Both the position numbers and the translations under genes were made by a program. From Planomicrobium soli (GTDB taxonomy: Bacteria; Bacillota; Bacilli; Bacillales_A; Planococcaceae), in the NCBI RefSeq assembly GCF_003014655.1, contig NZ_PYAT01000006.1:124001-188000 (forward strand): a DNA stretch of 64,000 bases, given 5' to 3'. The notes beneath the pieces are model-generated. The model saw only the letters and a program-made list of their open reading frames with translations. It was not told the origin of the DNA and searched no databases. Within the stretch, counting starts at the first letter, position 1. Each line of letters opens with the position of its first letter. This document shows, piece after piece, positions 44,715-54,455 of the stretch.

Positions 44715-45764
44715 ATGAACGAACAAGAAGTGTTTGATGTAACTATTATCGGTGGCGGACCAGCGGGACTGTATTCAGCCTTTTATAGTGGATTGCGCGA
44801 GATGAAAACCAAACTGATTGAATATCAGCCGCAGCTTGGAGGGAAACTTCATGTGTATCCTGAAAAAATGATTTGGGATGTGGGAGGGCAGACACCGATT
44901 CCAGGCGCTAAATTGATCAATCAATTGGTCGAGCAAGGATTGACGTTCCATCCGGAAGTGGTGCTCAATGAAAAAGTGGAGACAATAAGCCGAAATGGCG
45001 AAGGAATTTTTGAACTGGCCGGTTCTTCCGGGCAAGTCCATTTGTCTAAAACGGTTATTGTTGCTGTTGGTGGAGGAATTCTTAATCCTCAAAGATTGGA
45101 GATTGAAGGCGCTGAGCGTTTCGAAGTGGCAAATTTAAATTACACGGTGAAATCTTTGGAGCGTTTCAAAGACAAGACGGTGCTAATTTCCGGCGGCGGT
45201 AATTCGGCAATCGATTGGGCGAACGAACTTGAACCGATCGCCAAACAAGTTTTTCTTACATACCGAAAAGAAGAGCTCGCAGGGCATGAAGCGCAAGTGA
45301 AACAGCTATTGACCAGCTCGGTACGTTGTTTTTTGAAGACCACAATCTCCCGGCTGGTTGCTTCTGACGAGCGGGATGCCATAGAATTTGTCGAACTGTT
45401 CCATAAAGAAAGTGGAGAAACCACACTCTTGCCAATCGATGAAGTGATTATCAATCATGGATATGAACGGGACATTACTCTGCTGCAGGAAAGCACCCTC
45501 GCGGTCGATATTGCAGATGGCTACTATATCGCAGGCAACGCAAATAGCGAATCCTCAGTTCCCGGACTTTTTGCCGCAGGAGATATACTGCAGCATCCCG
45601 GAAAATTGAATTTGATCGCCGGGACCTTCCAGGATGCTGCCAATGCAGTCAATAAAGCAAAGCAATTTATCCAGCCGGATGCTTATAGTGTGGCCATGGT
45701 ATCCTCCCATAACGAAATCTTTAAAAAACGCAATCAGGAGTTAGTAAAGCAGCTGTTTCACTAA
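44715..45764 (+). CDS. ferredoxin/flavodoxin-NADP+ reductase (YcgT/YumC type)
   Basis: The 349-residue protein is a thioredoxin-reductase-like ferredoxin-NADP reductase. It has the FAD loop IIGGGPAGLYSAFYSGLR, YPEKMIWDVGG typical of this class, the NADPH loop VLISGGGNSAIDWANE without a CxxC redox pair, and the late AAGDILQHPGKLNLIAGTFQDAA. It passes electrons between NADPH and ferredoxin or flavodoxin. B. subtilis YcgT is Fur-regulated; this gene has a perfect Fur box, so it may supply electrons for iron release from imported siderophores. RBS AAAGGAG. Confidence 0.92.
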   Translation: MNEQEVFDVTIIGGGPAGLYSAFYSGLREMKTKLIEYQPQLGGKLHVYPEKMIWDVGGQTPIPGAKLINQLVEQGLTFHPEVVLNEKVETISRNGEGIFELAGSSGQVHLSKTVIVAVGGGILNPQRLEIEGAERFEVANLNYTVKSLERFKDKTVLISGGGNSAIDWANELEPIAKQVFLTYRKEELAGHEAQVKQLLTSSVRCFLKTTISRLVASDERDAIEFVELFHKESGETTLLPIDEVIINHGYERDITLLQESTLAVDIADGYYIAGNANSESSVPGLFAAGDILQHPGKLNLIAGTFQDAANAVNKAKQFIQPDAYSVAMVSSHNEIFKKRNQELVKQLFH

Positions 45765-45765
45765 T

Positions 45766-45799
45766 AAAAAAGGCATCTCCACATGGAAGATGCCTTTTT
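45766..45799. terminator. bidirectional terminator
   Basis: AAAAAAGGCATCT...CC pairs with GG...AGATGCCTTTTT. It serves the reductase (+) and the MFS gene (-). Confidence 0.85.
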
Positions 45800-45805
45800 G
45801 GGGGA

Positions 45806-47005
45806 TTATGAAACAGTTGCCGCTGAGCTTTTTGCAAACTTTCTTCTGCCATGCAGCACATAATACAAAGCGGCAGTCGCCAAAGCAAAAATGCTGAGGA
45901 TGGCATACATTGAACGAAAGCCCGTGACAGGAATGATCAACCCGAGTATGTAAGGGCCAAAGCCGATTCCGGCATCCAGAAAGATGAAGAAGGTCGACGT
46001 GGCAAGTCCCATTCGGTGCGGAGCTGTCAACTTAACGGCGATGGCCTGTGTACAGGATTGCATATTTCCGAATCCGAGACCGATTAGAGCGGCCGACAAA
46101 AGTAACGTTGCTGAAGTGTTTGCTGTGCTTAAAAGAAATAGTCCAGCTGCCAAGACCAAAAAAGCAGGATACATCACGACATTTGCCCCTTTTGTATCCA
46201 GCAGGCGACCGGTAATCGGGCGGGAAATCAGGATCACTAATGCATAAACAAGAAAGAAAAAGCTGGCGGCTTCAATCAACTGGATTTCGATTGCATAAAA
46301 ATTGATAAATGAAAGGACGCTAGAAAAACAAAAAGCGATGGCTAATGTAATAACAGCTATGGGCACTGCTTTCGGTTCTATAAATTGCGATAGCTTTATT
46401 CCTTTTGCTTCTTCGCCAGCTGATGGCCGAACCAATAAAGGCGCTTTTACAAAAATGGCGACCATCAAACTAATAACACCTAACACGAAACATAAGACAA
46501 AAATCATTTGAAAACTAGAATATTGGCTCATGAAAATACCGATAAAAGGACCGATTGCTGTTGATAACGTAGTGCTCATACTAAAATAACCGATCCCTTC
46601 TCCTTTTCGTGAAGCCGGGATGACCTGAGCTACAATCGTTCCACAAGCTGTAACGGCAATTCCTAATGTGAACCCATTAAAAAAGCGAGCGAGCAGAAGA
46701 AATGACAAACTAAAATCCACAAAATACAAAAGGGTAGTAGCTGTAAATAAACAGAGTCCAACGATCAATGTTCTTTTAGTGCCGATTCTTTCAATTTCCC
46801 GTCCAATAATGATTCTTCCTATCATCGTTCCGATGATAGAAATTCCAGCTGCCAGACCCGCTTGGCTCGCCGTGGCATTATATTCATCAACGGCATAAAG
46901 GCCGATAGTTACGATCAATAAATTAAAAATTAAGGTCAGTAAGAAGTTGACGCCGGAAATAACGATAAAATCCTTTGTCCATAATTTTGTATTGCTTTTA
47001 TCCAC
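45806..47005 (-). CDS. MFS transporter
   Basis: The 399-residue protein has 12 predicted membrane helices, with the MFS loop motif IGREIERIGTKRTLIVG between helices 2 and 3. It starts at GTG 47005 with GGAAGGAG 9 nt upstream. The overall pattern is of DHA1-type efflux pumps (YfhI/YwoG-like); the substrate cannot be told. It ends next to the Fur-controlled reductase but has its own promoter region, and I see no Fur box there. Confidence 0.82.
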   Translation of the reverse strand: MDKSNTKLWTKDFIVISGVNFLLTLIFNLLIVTIGLYAVDEYNATASQAGLAAGISIIGTMIGRIIIGREIERIGTKRTLIVGLCLFTATTLLYFVDFSLSFLLLARFFNGFTLGIAVTACGTIVAQVIPASRKGEGIGYFSMSTTLSTAIGPFIGIFMSQYSSFQMIFVLCFVLGVISLMVAIFVKAPLLVRPSAGEEAKGIKLSQFIEPKAVPIAVITLAIAFCFSSVLSFINFYAIEIQLIEAASFFFLVYALVILISRPITGRLLDTKGANVVMYPAFLVLAAGLFLLSTANTSATLLLSAALIGLGFGNMQSCTQAIAVKLTAPHRMGLATSTFFIFLDAGIGFGPYILGLIIPVTGFRSMYAILSIFALATAALYYVLHGRRKFAKSSAATVS

Positions 47006-47215
47006 TGTTGCTGTACTCCTTCCCTAGAATTTATTTCGCCTGGCTAATAATTTTAACGTATTCCAGTAATAAAGAAAGAAGAATAAAAAATTATTAATAA
47101 AATAAGGAGAAAAGGAGTTTGTTAAAGGAAAAGAGTGGGAAAAAACAAAAAGGATATGTTACTTTATACTTATTTTGTATAATGAAATAAGAAAATATAA
47201 ATCAAGAGGGAAAAG

Positions 47216-48472
47216 ATGACAACACATTCCATAAGCGAGGATTCTCTGCCTCATTGCACTGAAAAAGAAAAGTTATTCAACGAATTTCTGTTTGAAGAAA
47301 ATATGCAAAGAAGCAAGTTGTTTGCTAAAATCGTCACTTTGTTTGAAGGTATTCTGATTTTTATCCATGCTTTTTCGAATTATGCAGCCAATCAACACAT
47401 AACGATGGATTTTTATTTGTTCATGTATCTTTTTTTATTTGCTATAAGCATTTGCATGGTGGTATACATAACCCGGTTTGAGAAAATAGAAACCACTACA
47501 GCCAGCCAGAGGCAAAAGTTTAAAAGAGGATTAACAGGGTTTGTCATTTTCTTTTTGGCCTGGGGAGCCGTGGTGACATTGGCGGACCAAAGGGAATATG
47601 GCAACGTCATGGCTTTTGCTGTTAACTTCATGTGTGTTTCAATTTTGTACCATGCTTCAAACAAGCAGATTCTCCAGCTATATGCGCTTCCTGTAACAAT
47701 ATTGGCTGTCGGGCTGCCGTTTTTCCAGAATGCACAACCTATCTTGTTCGGGCACTATATCAACCTTACAGTGTTCCTCTTTTTTTGCTGGCTGGCATCC
47801 CGGATGCTTTATCGAAGCAACAAGATGAATTTCTATAATCAGTTGCTTTTAACAGCCACTAACGAAAATTTAGCGCAAACAATTGAAAAAAACGAAGAAA
47901 TAAACCGGAAGTTGGAGGCTACCAACGAACGGCTTAGAAAATTGACCTTGATGGATGAACTAACGAAAATTTCGAATCGGCGAGGCTTGCAGCAATACAT
48001 TGACAATGCTTTGATGGTTTCTAAAGGAAGGCGAAGACTATCTTTTATTATGCTGGATATTGATAATTTTAAGTTGTTTAATGACAACTACGGACATTTT
48101 GAAGGCGATAAGGTGCTCCAATTAGTAGCTCAGCAAATAAACAACTGTGTAGATTCTTCAGATTGCCATATTTCCCGTTTCGGGGGAGAAGAATTTATCG
48201 TCGCTGTCTTTGATCAAGACCTCCAAGAAGTGGTTGAACTTGCTGGATGCATTCAGGCCTCACTGAAGGAAGCCGACATTCCTCACGAATATTCACTTGT
48301 TGCGGATCATGTAACGGTCAGTATCGGCATTGCAACTGGAAAAGTGGAAAATAGCGGTCAAATTCAAGCTGTAAAAGAAAAAGCCGATTTCGCACTTTAT
48401 GAAGCAAAATCACAAGGGAAAAACCGCATCAATGTAAACAATGAAAAAGTAGGGGTCAATACCAATCAATGA
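47216..48472 (+). CDS. membrane GGDEF protein (diguanylate cyclase)
   Basis: The 418-residue protein has about six membrane segments between residues ~38 and 205, a short coiled helix (~220-245) and a C-terminal GGDEF domain. The active motif is SRFGGEEF, with the metal-binding DIDNFKLFNDNYGH earlier, so activity is expected. At the I-site position five residues upstream it reads SSDC rather than RxxD, so product inhibition through that site is unlikely. GAGGGAAAAG precedes the ATG. Monocistronic with a perfect terminator. Confidence 0.88.
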   Translation: MTTHSISEDSLPHCTEKEKLFNEFLFEENMQRSKLFAKIVTLFEGILIFIHAFSNYAANQHITMDFYLFMYLFLFAISICMVVYITRFEKIETTTASQRQKFKRGLTGFVIFFLAWGAVVTLADQREYGNVMAFAVNFMCVSILYHASNKQILQLYALPVTILAVGLPFFQNAQPILFGHYINLTVFLFFCWLASRMLYRSNKMNFYNQLLLTATNENLAQTIEKNEEINRKLEATNERLRKLTLMDELTKISNRRGLQQYIDNALMVSKGRRRLSFIMLDIDNFKLFNDNYGHFEGDKVLQLVAQQINNCVDSSDCHISRFGGEEFIVAVFDQDLQEVVELAGCIQASLKEADIPHEYSLVADHVTVSIGIATGKVENSGQIQAVKEKADFALYEAKSQGKNRINVNNEKVGVNTNQ

Positions 48473-48474
48473 GA

Positions 48475-48512
48475 AAACAGGCGCTTTCCAATCCAAAGGA
48501 AAGCGCCTGTTG
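48475..48512 (+). terminator. terminator of the GGDEF gene
   Basis: AACAGGCGCTTTCC pairs perfectly with GGAAAGCGCCTGTT. The U-run is weak, but the stem is long. Confidence 0.7.
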
Positions 48513-48750
48513 CCGTTTGAAAATAAAATTGTCCGAATCTGCTTTGCATCAATAACAAGTTGTTTTGTCATGTAAAAGAGAGGAAAAGTTCATGTAAGAA
48601 AAAAATTATTTCACGTAGAAGTTGAAATAGTCCATGAATAAAACAAAATAATGCATGAAGAAAATTAAGGTCTTCTTTTCTAGAAATAACTTCCACTTTT
48701 CCTGGCTGTAAAATATACTATTGAAAACATATTAGAAGAGGTGAACTGAA

Positions 48751-49563
48751 ATGGGTTACGGCGTGGAAGAGTTCAACTGGATAGGCAGTGAGCGGCATTT
48801 TGTTGACCGGCCTGATGTCCGGCAAATAGGCGGAATTACCGTCGGACGTTTCGGTGGAAATTCCCGGGTTGGCCAATACAAAAATGAAGATGCCTGTCTG
48901 ATTTGGACTAGCGAGAAAGAAGATTGGGAATTCGTTATGGTACTGGATGCCCACAATACAGCTCAAAGTGCGGAACTGATTGTAAGAGAGTTTGATAACC
49001 ACAAGAACGAATTGTACGAAGAACTGGCGAAGCCTTTGAATCCTGCTTATTTTCGAACTATGGAAGAGCAGGTCTTGGCTATTTTTCAAAACGAAGAATT
49101 CCGGACAGCTTGCCGAAAACTTCAAGGAGAGACCGCTTGTATGATTACAGTGAGAAAAGGGAAATTTGTCTGGTGGCTCTCAATCGGTGATTGTGTGCTG
49201 TATTTGTTTCACCGGGAACTATCAGAAATGGGGCAATTCCAGCTGAACCAACGGCATTTTTACGAATGGATCGGCCAAATGAACACGTTCGACCGGCTTG
49301 TACCCTGTTTCAGCAGCGGCACAAAAGAGCTTCGGGAAGGAGAGAACCAGCTGTTTGTGACAACAGACGGTTTGCTGGAATGTCCTGGAGAACCTTATTC
49401 AACGCCAATAAATATAGCCGAAGCCTTTGCCATTAATTCGCAAAAGAAAAGCGTTCAATCTTTGCTGGAAACAATTCAAAAGAATGGCGTCAGGGATAGT
49501 ACGACCGTGGTTTCCTGGAAAGTGGATGTATCGGAAGCAGCGACGTACGCCAGCAATCAATAA
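48751..49563 (+). CDS. PP2C-family protein phosphatase-like protein
   Basis: The 270-residue protein follows the PPM/PP2C motif order: GNSRVGQYKNEDA (early Asp/Glu), MVLDAHN where DGxGG is usual, TACMITVRKGKFVWWLSIGDC, TTDGLLECPG and DSTTVVSW. Metal-binding Asp residues appear kept but the second motif is degenerate, so activity is probable but not certain. Such enzymes remove Ser/Thr phosphate or act in partner-switch stress pathways. A GAGGTGA site precedes the ATG. A GNAT gene follows 18 nt later, likely in the same unit. Confidence 0.75.
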   Translation: MGYGVEEFNWIGSERHFVDRPDVRQIGGITVGRFGGNSRVGQYKNEDACLIWTSEKEDWEFVMVLDAHNTAQSAELIVREFDNHKNELYEELAKPLNPAYFRTMEEQVLAIFQNEEFRTACRKLQGETACMITVRKGKFVWWLSIGDCVLYLFHRELSEMGQFQLNQRHFYEWIGQMNTFDRLVPCFSSGTKELREGENQLFVTTDGLLECPGEPYSTPINIAEAFAINSQKKSVQSLLETIQKNGVRDSTTVVSWKVDVSEAATYASNQ

Positions 49564-49581
49564 AAGGAGGAAGCGGTCATA

Positions 49582-50004
49582 ATGGAAATTTGCAAGATTG
49601 ATGATCTTGTCGCCTTTCAATCAGAACTGTTGGAACTCCTGTCTTATGCTGCATCGAAAGCAGAGGAAGAATACGCCAAATACAAGAAGGCAGCCAATAA
49701 AAAGCTATATGTCTGTAGAATGGATGGTGCAATTGCAGGATGCATCGGCATTGAACATTCAGCGGGAAGGATCTGCGAAATCAAACATATTGCCGTTTCT
49801 CCTGAGAATAGGGGACAGCAAATCGGCAGCCAGATGATTGGCTTTATCTGCAGAAAATATGGGTTTTCTTCGGTCTTTGCTGAAACAGATCGCGATGCAG
49901 TGGGTTTTTACCGGAAAAACGCCTTTGAAATAATGAGTTTAGGCGAGAAATATCCAGGACGCGAGCGGTTTTTATGCCGAAAAGAAAGTAAAGAGTCACA
50001 ATAA
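49582..50004 (+). CDS. GNAT-family N-acetyltransferase
   Basis: The 140-residue protein has the GNAT fold with the acetyl-CoA loop (V/I)xPxxRGxGxG read as VSPENRGQQIGSQMI near residue 73, preceded by AGCIGIEHSAGRICEIKHIAV. The substrate is unknown. It follows the PP2C gene by 18 nt with AAAGGAGGAAG in the gap, so the two are one operon and may act together. Confidence 0.82.
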   Translation: MEICKIDDLVAFQSELLELLSYAASKAEEEYAKYKKAANKKLYVCRMDGAIAGCIGIEHSAGRICEIKHIAVSPENRGQQIGSQMIGFICRKYGFSSVFAETDRDAVGFYRKNAFEIMSLGEKYPGRERFLCRKESKESQ

Positions 50005-50005
50005 A

Positions 50006-50036
50006 AATCCAAGCATCGATAGCGGATGCTTGGATT
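50006..50036 (-). terminator. terminator of the histidine phosphatase gene
   Basis: AATCCAAGCATC pairs perfectly with GATGCTTGGATT. The U-run is on the minus strand (TTTTTAT), so it mainly serves the minus gene. Confidence 0.8.
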
Positions 50037-50044
50037 ACATTGGT

Positions 50045-50632
50045 TTATTGTACCGCTTCTTGCAAGTGTTTTGTGCAATTATAAAGGGTGCAATCCCATT
50101 GGCTTTCCAAATTCTCGAGAATGGTGATGGATGTGTTGTTCATATTGGTTTCTTTAAAGCGTTCAGGAAGCAGTGCCTTTAGTGTAATGCCAATCAATCC
50201 ACCATGGCTTACCATCAATATGCGCTTGCCTTTGTGATTTTCTAGAAGAGCTTCAAGAAAATCGATTGCCCGTGCAGAAACTTCTTCTGCACTTTCCATG
50301 CCGAGGTCAAGTGACCGCCAATTCTCTCCCCATTTTTCAACGCGTTCTTTTTCTGTAGTGCCTTCAATTTTTCCTCCGTTCATTTCACGGATTCGCGGAT
50401 CCAAAAAGCTGATAGGCAAGTTTAAGCGATCCGCGATAATTTGGGCTGTTTCTTTCGCTCGCAAAAGGTCACTTGAAACGATCGTATCCCATGATTCAAG
50501 CGCCAGCCGTTCCGCCAGCGCAACCGCTTGTTGCCGGCCTGTTTCGTTCAATGGAATGTCGGAACTGCCTTGAGCGATGCCAAGTAAATTCCAATCAGTA
50601 ATGCCATGCCGGACTAATCCTATTGTGGTCAT
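50045..50632 (-). CDS. histidine phosphatase family protein
   Basis: From ATG 50632 (AAAGGAG upstream) the product has 195 residues. The phosphohistidine motif is LVRHGITDWN near residue 6, with GSSDIPLNETGRQQA, SSDLLRAKETAQ, the acid donor region REMNGGKIEG, and the second histidine in MVSHGGLIGIT. This is the branch-1 histidine acid phosphatase fold of PhoE, CobC and phosphoglycerate-mutase-like proteins. A broad phosphatase is likeliest. A longer start at 50659 lacks a site. Confidence 0.88.
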   Translation of the reverse strand: MTTIGLVRHGITDWNLLGIAQGSSDIPLNETGRQQAVALAERLALESWDTIVSSDLLRAKETAQIIADRLNLPISFLDPRIREMNGGKIEGTTEKERVEKWGENWRSLDLGMESAEEVSARAIDFLEALLENHKGKRILMVSHGGLIGITLKALLPERFKETNMNNTSITILENLESQWDCTLYNCTKHLQEAVQ

Positions 50633-50788
50633 GCAGTCATCTCCTTTATCTTTTACCATTGTAAATAAAGTAGAGAGAGAATAAAACTTTTTGAGAAATA
50701 TCGGTTGCTGTTTTGAAGATGGAACAGCAGCTTTTTACCGCTTTTGCAATATACCCCGTACTGAGAAGGGAATCTCTTACAGGAAAAT

Positions 50789-50826
50789 AAAAACGGCAGC
50801 ACTCTATTCAGCGCTGCCGTTTTTTG
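50789..50826. terminator. bidirectional terminator before the GGDEF gene
   Basis: AAAACGGCAGC pairs with GCTGCCGTTTT, with T-runs in both directions. It lies downstream of the minus-strand GGDEF gene. Confidence 0.8.
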
Positions 50827-50872
50827 CATAAACAAGAGCCGATCAACAGCTATTGATAAAGTAGCCGGCACC

Positions 50873-52471
50873 TTATTTCATCAAAGATTCTTCTGTTTCA
50901 GCCATGCGGTAATGCCCTTTGCCCTTTTCTTTTACTTGGTACATGGCCATATCGGCTTTTTTCAGCAAGCCTGACGGGGTCGTCCCATGTAGCGGATACA
51001 ATGAAATGCCGATGCTTGGAGAACTGGAAACATCTTGACCGTTTACAGTATAGGGTTGAGCCAAAGAATAGATAATTTTTTCAGCAATAAAAGCAGCATT
51101 TTGTGGATTGGAAACATTTCGTATCAGAAAAGTGAATTCATCCCCGCCTAATCGCGCTACTACGTCATCTTTGCGAGTGCATGCTTTCAACCTATCAGCT
51201 ATTAATATCAATAATTGGTCGCCGGCATCATGTCCCATCGTATCATTGACTTGCTTAAAATTATCAAGATCCAAAAACATGATTGCAAACGAATCATTGT
51301 GAAGTTGGGCATCTGATACTGCTTGGTTTAGCATGGTCTCAAAGAAGGCACGATTCGCTAATCCGGTCAGCGAATCGTGGTAAGCCAGAAATTGGATTTT
51401 TGTCTCGCTATCCGAATATTTTGGTGAATAGACCATTGCTTTGGATTCGGTGTCGCCGGTTTTCAATATCTCTTTTGTGTCGTGGACTTGATGAAGCAGT
51501 TTTTGGTTTTCTGTTAACACAAAAATCTGCCTTATGATGACCAGTAGAATGGAAAAACCAGATCCGATTGTTAAGGTATCAATTCCGGAAGAGCGTAAAA
51601 TCATAAAAACAAATAAAACGGCGACACTAATGTATGGGAAAATGATTCGAACAGTATTGAGGATGCGGTTCGGCCTCTTTTTGATCACTGAAACTTGTTC
51701 TCCTGCCTTTTCCCCTTTACTGGCCAGGCCAGTTAAACCGATCAATAAAACAGCTAACGTAAATAATGGGTCACCTATACCGCCTGCAGAATACTCGTCT
51801 ATAGAGACATAATATAAGAAAGAAGAGTCTGCAATAATTTGAGTTAGCCAACCTAAAAATAAGAAGATAATTGTTTTATCAAATACAGTTTGCTGCACGC
51901 CTAAGAAAAGAATGATCAGGCCAAACAACAAAGCCAAATCCCCTATAGGATATGCCAAAGTGACCGCTAAGGAAAAAGCGGAAACTTCACTGATGGCAAT
52001 AAGCGGCTGAAGAAGGAAATACCAGCTGAATGTAAAAGCAACAGTCATAACAATCAATATATCAAAAATAAATCTGATAAAATCAAGTTGCTGTTTTTCC
52101 ATGATTACTTTGTAAGAAAATGCAGCAAGATAAAAACCCACTTGCAAGAGAAAAAACAAATCGGGAATCCCCGGTGAAGGAACCTCTATTTTTAGGATGT
52201 TTTCATAAGATAGCCATAAAAACTGGGCAAGAAAAAAACTATAAGTACCAGCCGCTAAAAGAAACCAAAACGGCTTTCCGCATTTAGATGTTCTATTGGC
52301 AGCTAGCAGCAGCCAAATAGTGGAGATGGCTCCTCCAAAGATAGAAAAAAGATTTCCTCCAAGCGTCAAAATGCCATGGTCGGATTTCCAGATCGATAGC
52401 CAAACATAATAGAGAGCAACATAAACCAATAAAAAAATAAACCACCATACATTTTTTCTTTGTAACGTCAT
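50873..52471 (-). CDS. multi-pass membrane GGDEF diguanylate cyclase
   Basis: The 532-residue protein has nine to ten membrane helices in residues ~8-335, a linker, and a C-terminal GGDEF domain (~365-525). The active motif is ARLGGDEF, preceded by an intact I-site RKDD five residues before it, and DLDNFKQVNDTMGHDAGD binds metal. It should make c-di-GMP and be product-inhibited. The large membrane part is probably a sensor of unknown input. AAGGTG precedes the ATG. Monocistronic. Confidence 0.9.
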   Translation of the reverse strand: MTLQRKNVWWFIFLLVYVALYYVWLSIWKSDHGILTLGGNLFSIFGGAISTIWLLLAANRTSKCGKPFWFLLAAGTYSFFLAQFLWLSYENILKIEVPSPGIPDLFFLLQVGFYLAAFSYKVIMEKQQLDFIRFIFDILIVMTVAFTFSWYFLLQPLIAISEVSAFSLAVTLAYPIGDLALLFGLIILFLGVQQTVFDKTIIFLFLGWLTQIIADSSFLYYVSIDEYSAGGIGDPLFTLAVLLIGLTGLASKGEKAGEQVSVIKKRPNRILNTVRIIFPYISVAVLFVFMILRSSGIDTLTIGSGFSILLVIIRQIFVLTENQKLLHQVHDTKEILKTGDTESKAMVYSPKYSDSETKIQFLAYHDSLTGLANRAFFETMLNQAVSDAQLHNDSFAIMFLDLDNFKQVNDTMGHDAGDQLLILIADRLKACTRKDDVVARLGGDEFTFLIRNVSNPQNAAFIAEKIIYSLAQPYTVNGQDVSSSPSIGISLYPLHGTTPSGLLKKADMAMYQVKEKGKGHYRMAETEESLMK

Positions 52472-52770
52472 TGTCTCAACACCTTAAGCCAAAGGCTGTT
52501 TTTAGTCCTTTTTACTTAAATATTATAAAAAAATAATATTATTTAGGGTACAATTATCTAAATTCATCATACTAAACTTTATATTTAATTGGTATAGTTT
52601 TCAAAAAATATTTGAAATTTTTACCTATTTTAGCGAAAGCTTAACGAAAAATTCAAATAGCTTCAATAAATCAAGAACAAATAATTTTATTTTAAGTTGT
52701 CAGAACAAAGCACAAAAAGACCAGATTATATGAAGGAAAATCATTAAGATGAAAGTAAGGAGGGATAGGC

Positions 52771-53637
52771 GTGGGATGGGCAGAATCGTTGCAGCAGGCA
52801 ATCAATTTCATAGAAGAAAACTTACTGGAGGAAGTGACAATTGAAGACATTGCAAAGCAGGCTGATTCTTCAGTATTTCATTTTCAGCGCGCATTTTCAA
52901 TTTTGACGGATATGGCAGTCGGGGAATATCTTCGCAAAAGGCGACTAACATTGGCGGGTCACGAGTTGATGAGCACCAGCACAAAAATCATCGATCTTGC
53001 CTTTAAATACGGCTATGACACTCCGGAAGCTTTCACCAAAGCGTTTCGCAGGCAACATGGCATTACTCCGAGTGAAGCGAGAAAAAATTTGGGTAAGCTG
53101 CAATCCTATAACCGCCTGGTGATTCAGGTGAATTTGAAAGGAGCAGAACCGATGAATTTCAAAGTGGTTGAAAAAGAAGCATTTGAAGTGGTAGGAGTTA
53201 AACGCGAGTTTTCTATGGACACCGAGGAGAATATGACTGGCATACCCCGAATGTGGACAGAGGCAAATTCGAACGGCACAAGCGATTTGTTGCTTCAGAA
53301 CAACAACGGGGATTTTAAAGCCTTGTTGGGTGTATGCACTAATTTCGCGGATAAAAGAACGATGGATTATTGGATAGCTGCAGCACATGAAGGAGAAACT
53401 CCGGAAGGATTGCTTAAGCTTAGTATTCCAGCTTCAAAATGGGGAGTATTTGAAGTGCAAGGGGCCATGCCGAATGCTATACAAAAAGTTTGGAAACAAA
53501 TTTATTCGGAATGGTTTCCATCCAATCCGTTTGAGCCAGCAGGAACAGCAGAGCTGGAAGTTTATCCGCCCGGAGATGCTTATAGAGATGACTACTATTC
53601 AGAGATTTGGATTCCGTTAAAAAACAGTGAGAAATAA
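52771..53637 (+). CDS. AraC-type regulator with GyrI-like effector domain
   Basis: The 288-residue protein has an N-terminal pair of AraC helix-turn-helix motifs (~8-105), ending in the FTKAFRRQHGITPSEARK signature. A C-terminal GyrI-like/Rob-type small-molecule-binding domain follows (~125-285, with EVYPPGDAYRDDYYSEIWIPL). Such regulators answer hydrophobic drugs or dyes and control efflux. The target cannot be seen here. It starts at GTG with AAGGAGGG upstream and is followed by a strong terminator. Confidence 0.9.
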   Translation: MGWAESLQQAINFIEENLLEEVTIEDIAKQADSSVFHFQRAFSILTDMAVGEYLRKRRLTLAGHELMSTSTKIIDLAFKYGYDTPEAFTKAFRRQHGITPSEARKNLGKLQSYNRLVIQVNLKGAEPMNFKVVEKEAFEVVGVKREFSMDTEENMTGIPRMWTEANSNGTSDLLLQNNNGDFKALLGVCTNFADKRTMDYWIAAAHEGETPEGLLKLSIPASKWGVFEVQGAMPNAIQKVWKQIYSEWFPSNPFEPAGTAELEVYPPGDAYRDDYYSEIWIPLKNSEK

Positions 53638-53644
53638 GTGGAAA

Positions 53645-53682
53645 AGGATACATTCTTTTATATAGAAGAATGTATCTTTTTT
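53645..53682 (+). terminator. terminator of the AraC-type regulator gene
   Basis: AGGATACATTCTT pairs with GAAGAATGTATCT around TTATATA, followed by six T. Confidence 0.85.
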
Positions 53683-53940
53683 ATGTAGCGGAACCGATAA
53701 GATTATCTATAATATTCCAAATCCTTCTGCTACGATAAGGAGAGATGGAAGAATATTCGAACAAGAGGGGTGCGGGTGGATTACAAATGATAAATCCAAA
53801 CGAAACTGATGGGATCAACAGTTTAAAAAATTTATGAAAGAGTTGATCAGATGAACAGCCCCTCAAAATAGAGGATGGATTTTGCCCGCCGGTTGATGAG
53901 AGAATACTGAACAAAGATTCGTATAAAAAGGATGATTATT

Positions 53941-54348
53941 ATGGCAATAGAAAAAGCAGGCATAACGATTCGGGCATACAGCGAAGAAGATTTTCCGGAA
54001 ATCCATGCACTGAACCAAGCAGAAGCCTGGACCAATTTAGTCGAAAAATATGAAAAGACAAAACAAGCCTGGCGCAATTCCCAACTTGCACTGGTGGCAG
54101 AAAACGGCGAAAAGATTGTCGGATGCCTTCGGGGCTTGACTGACGGCTCGGTAAGCTTGTTTATTTGCGAGTTACTGATTCATAAAGAATACCGTGGACA
54201 AAGAATAGGAAAAGAATTGATGGAGCATGCTCATCAGAGATATCCTGAAACACGTATGGAGCTCCTTGCAAGCAGCACATCTTACACTTATTACGAATCA
54301 CAAGGTTTTCGCCCTTTTCATGGTTTTCGGAAGACAATTTCGGAATGA
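53941..54348 (+). CDS. GNAT-family N-acetyltransferase
   Basis: The 135-residue protein starts at ATG 53941, 8 nt after AAGGA; an ATG nine bases earlier would overlap that site. It shows the GNAT core: VGCLRGLTDGSVSLFICELLI then HKEYRGQRIGKELMEHA as acetyl-CoA loop near residue 82, and a late YYESQGFRPF. It resembles small stand-alone GNATs of unknown substrate. The ~240 bp in front hold no convincing gene. Confidence 0.82.
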   Translation: MAIEKAGITIRAYSEEDFPEIHALNQAEAWTNLVEKYEKTKQAWRNSQLALVAENGEKIVGCLRGLTDGSVSLFICELLIHKEYRGQRIGKELMEHAHQRYPETRMELLASSTSYTYYESQGFRPFHGFRKTISE

Positions 54349-54455
54349 TGAAAAACCGCTCATCTTAATGGAGCGGTTTTTCTTTAGCTTAGGATTGGAT
54401 GAATGGGGAAAAGTATATAGACCAAGATAATTTGAGCAGGAAGGCGGGATTTACG

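Noticed and set aside
52472-52770. Possible riboswitch or small RNA in the AT-rich gap between the GGDEF and AraC-type genes
   Set aside because: No stable helix, conserved block or terminator was found; it seems to be ordinary promoter DNA.
53690-53935. Possible decayed gene between the AraC-type regulator and the GNAT gene
   Set aside because: Fragments of open frame on both strands are short and broken by several stops, with no recognisable homology; I could not support a pseudogene call.
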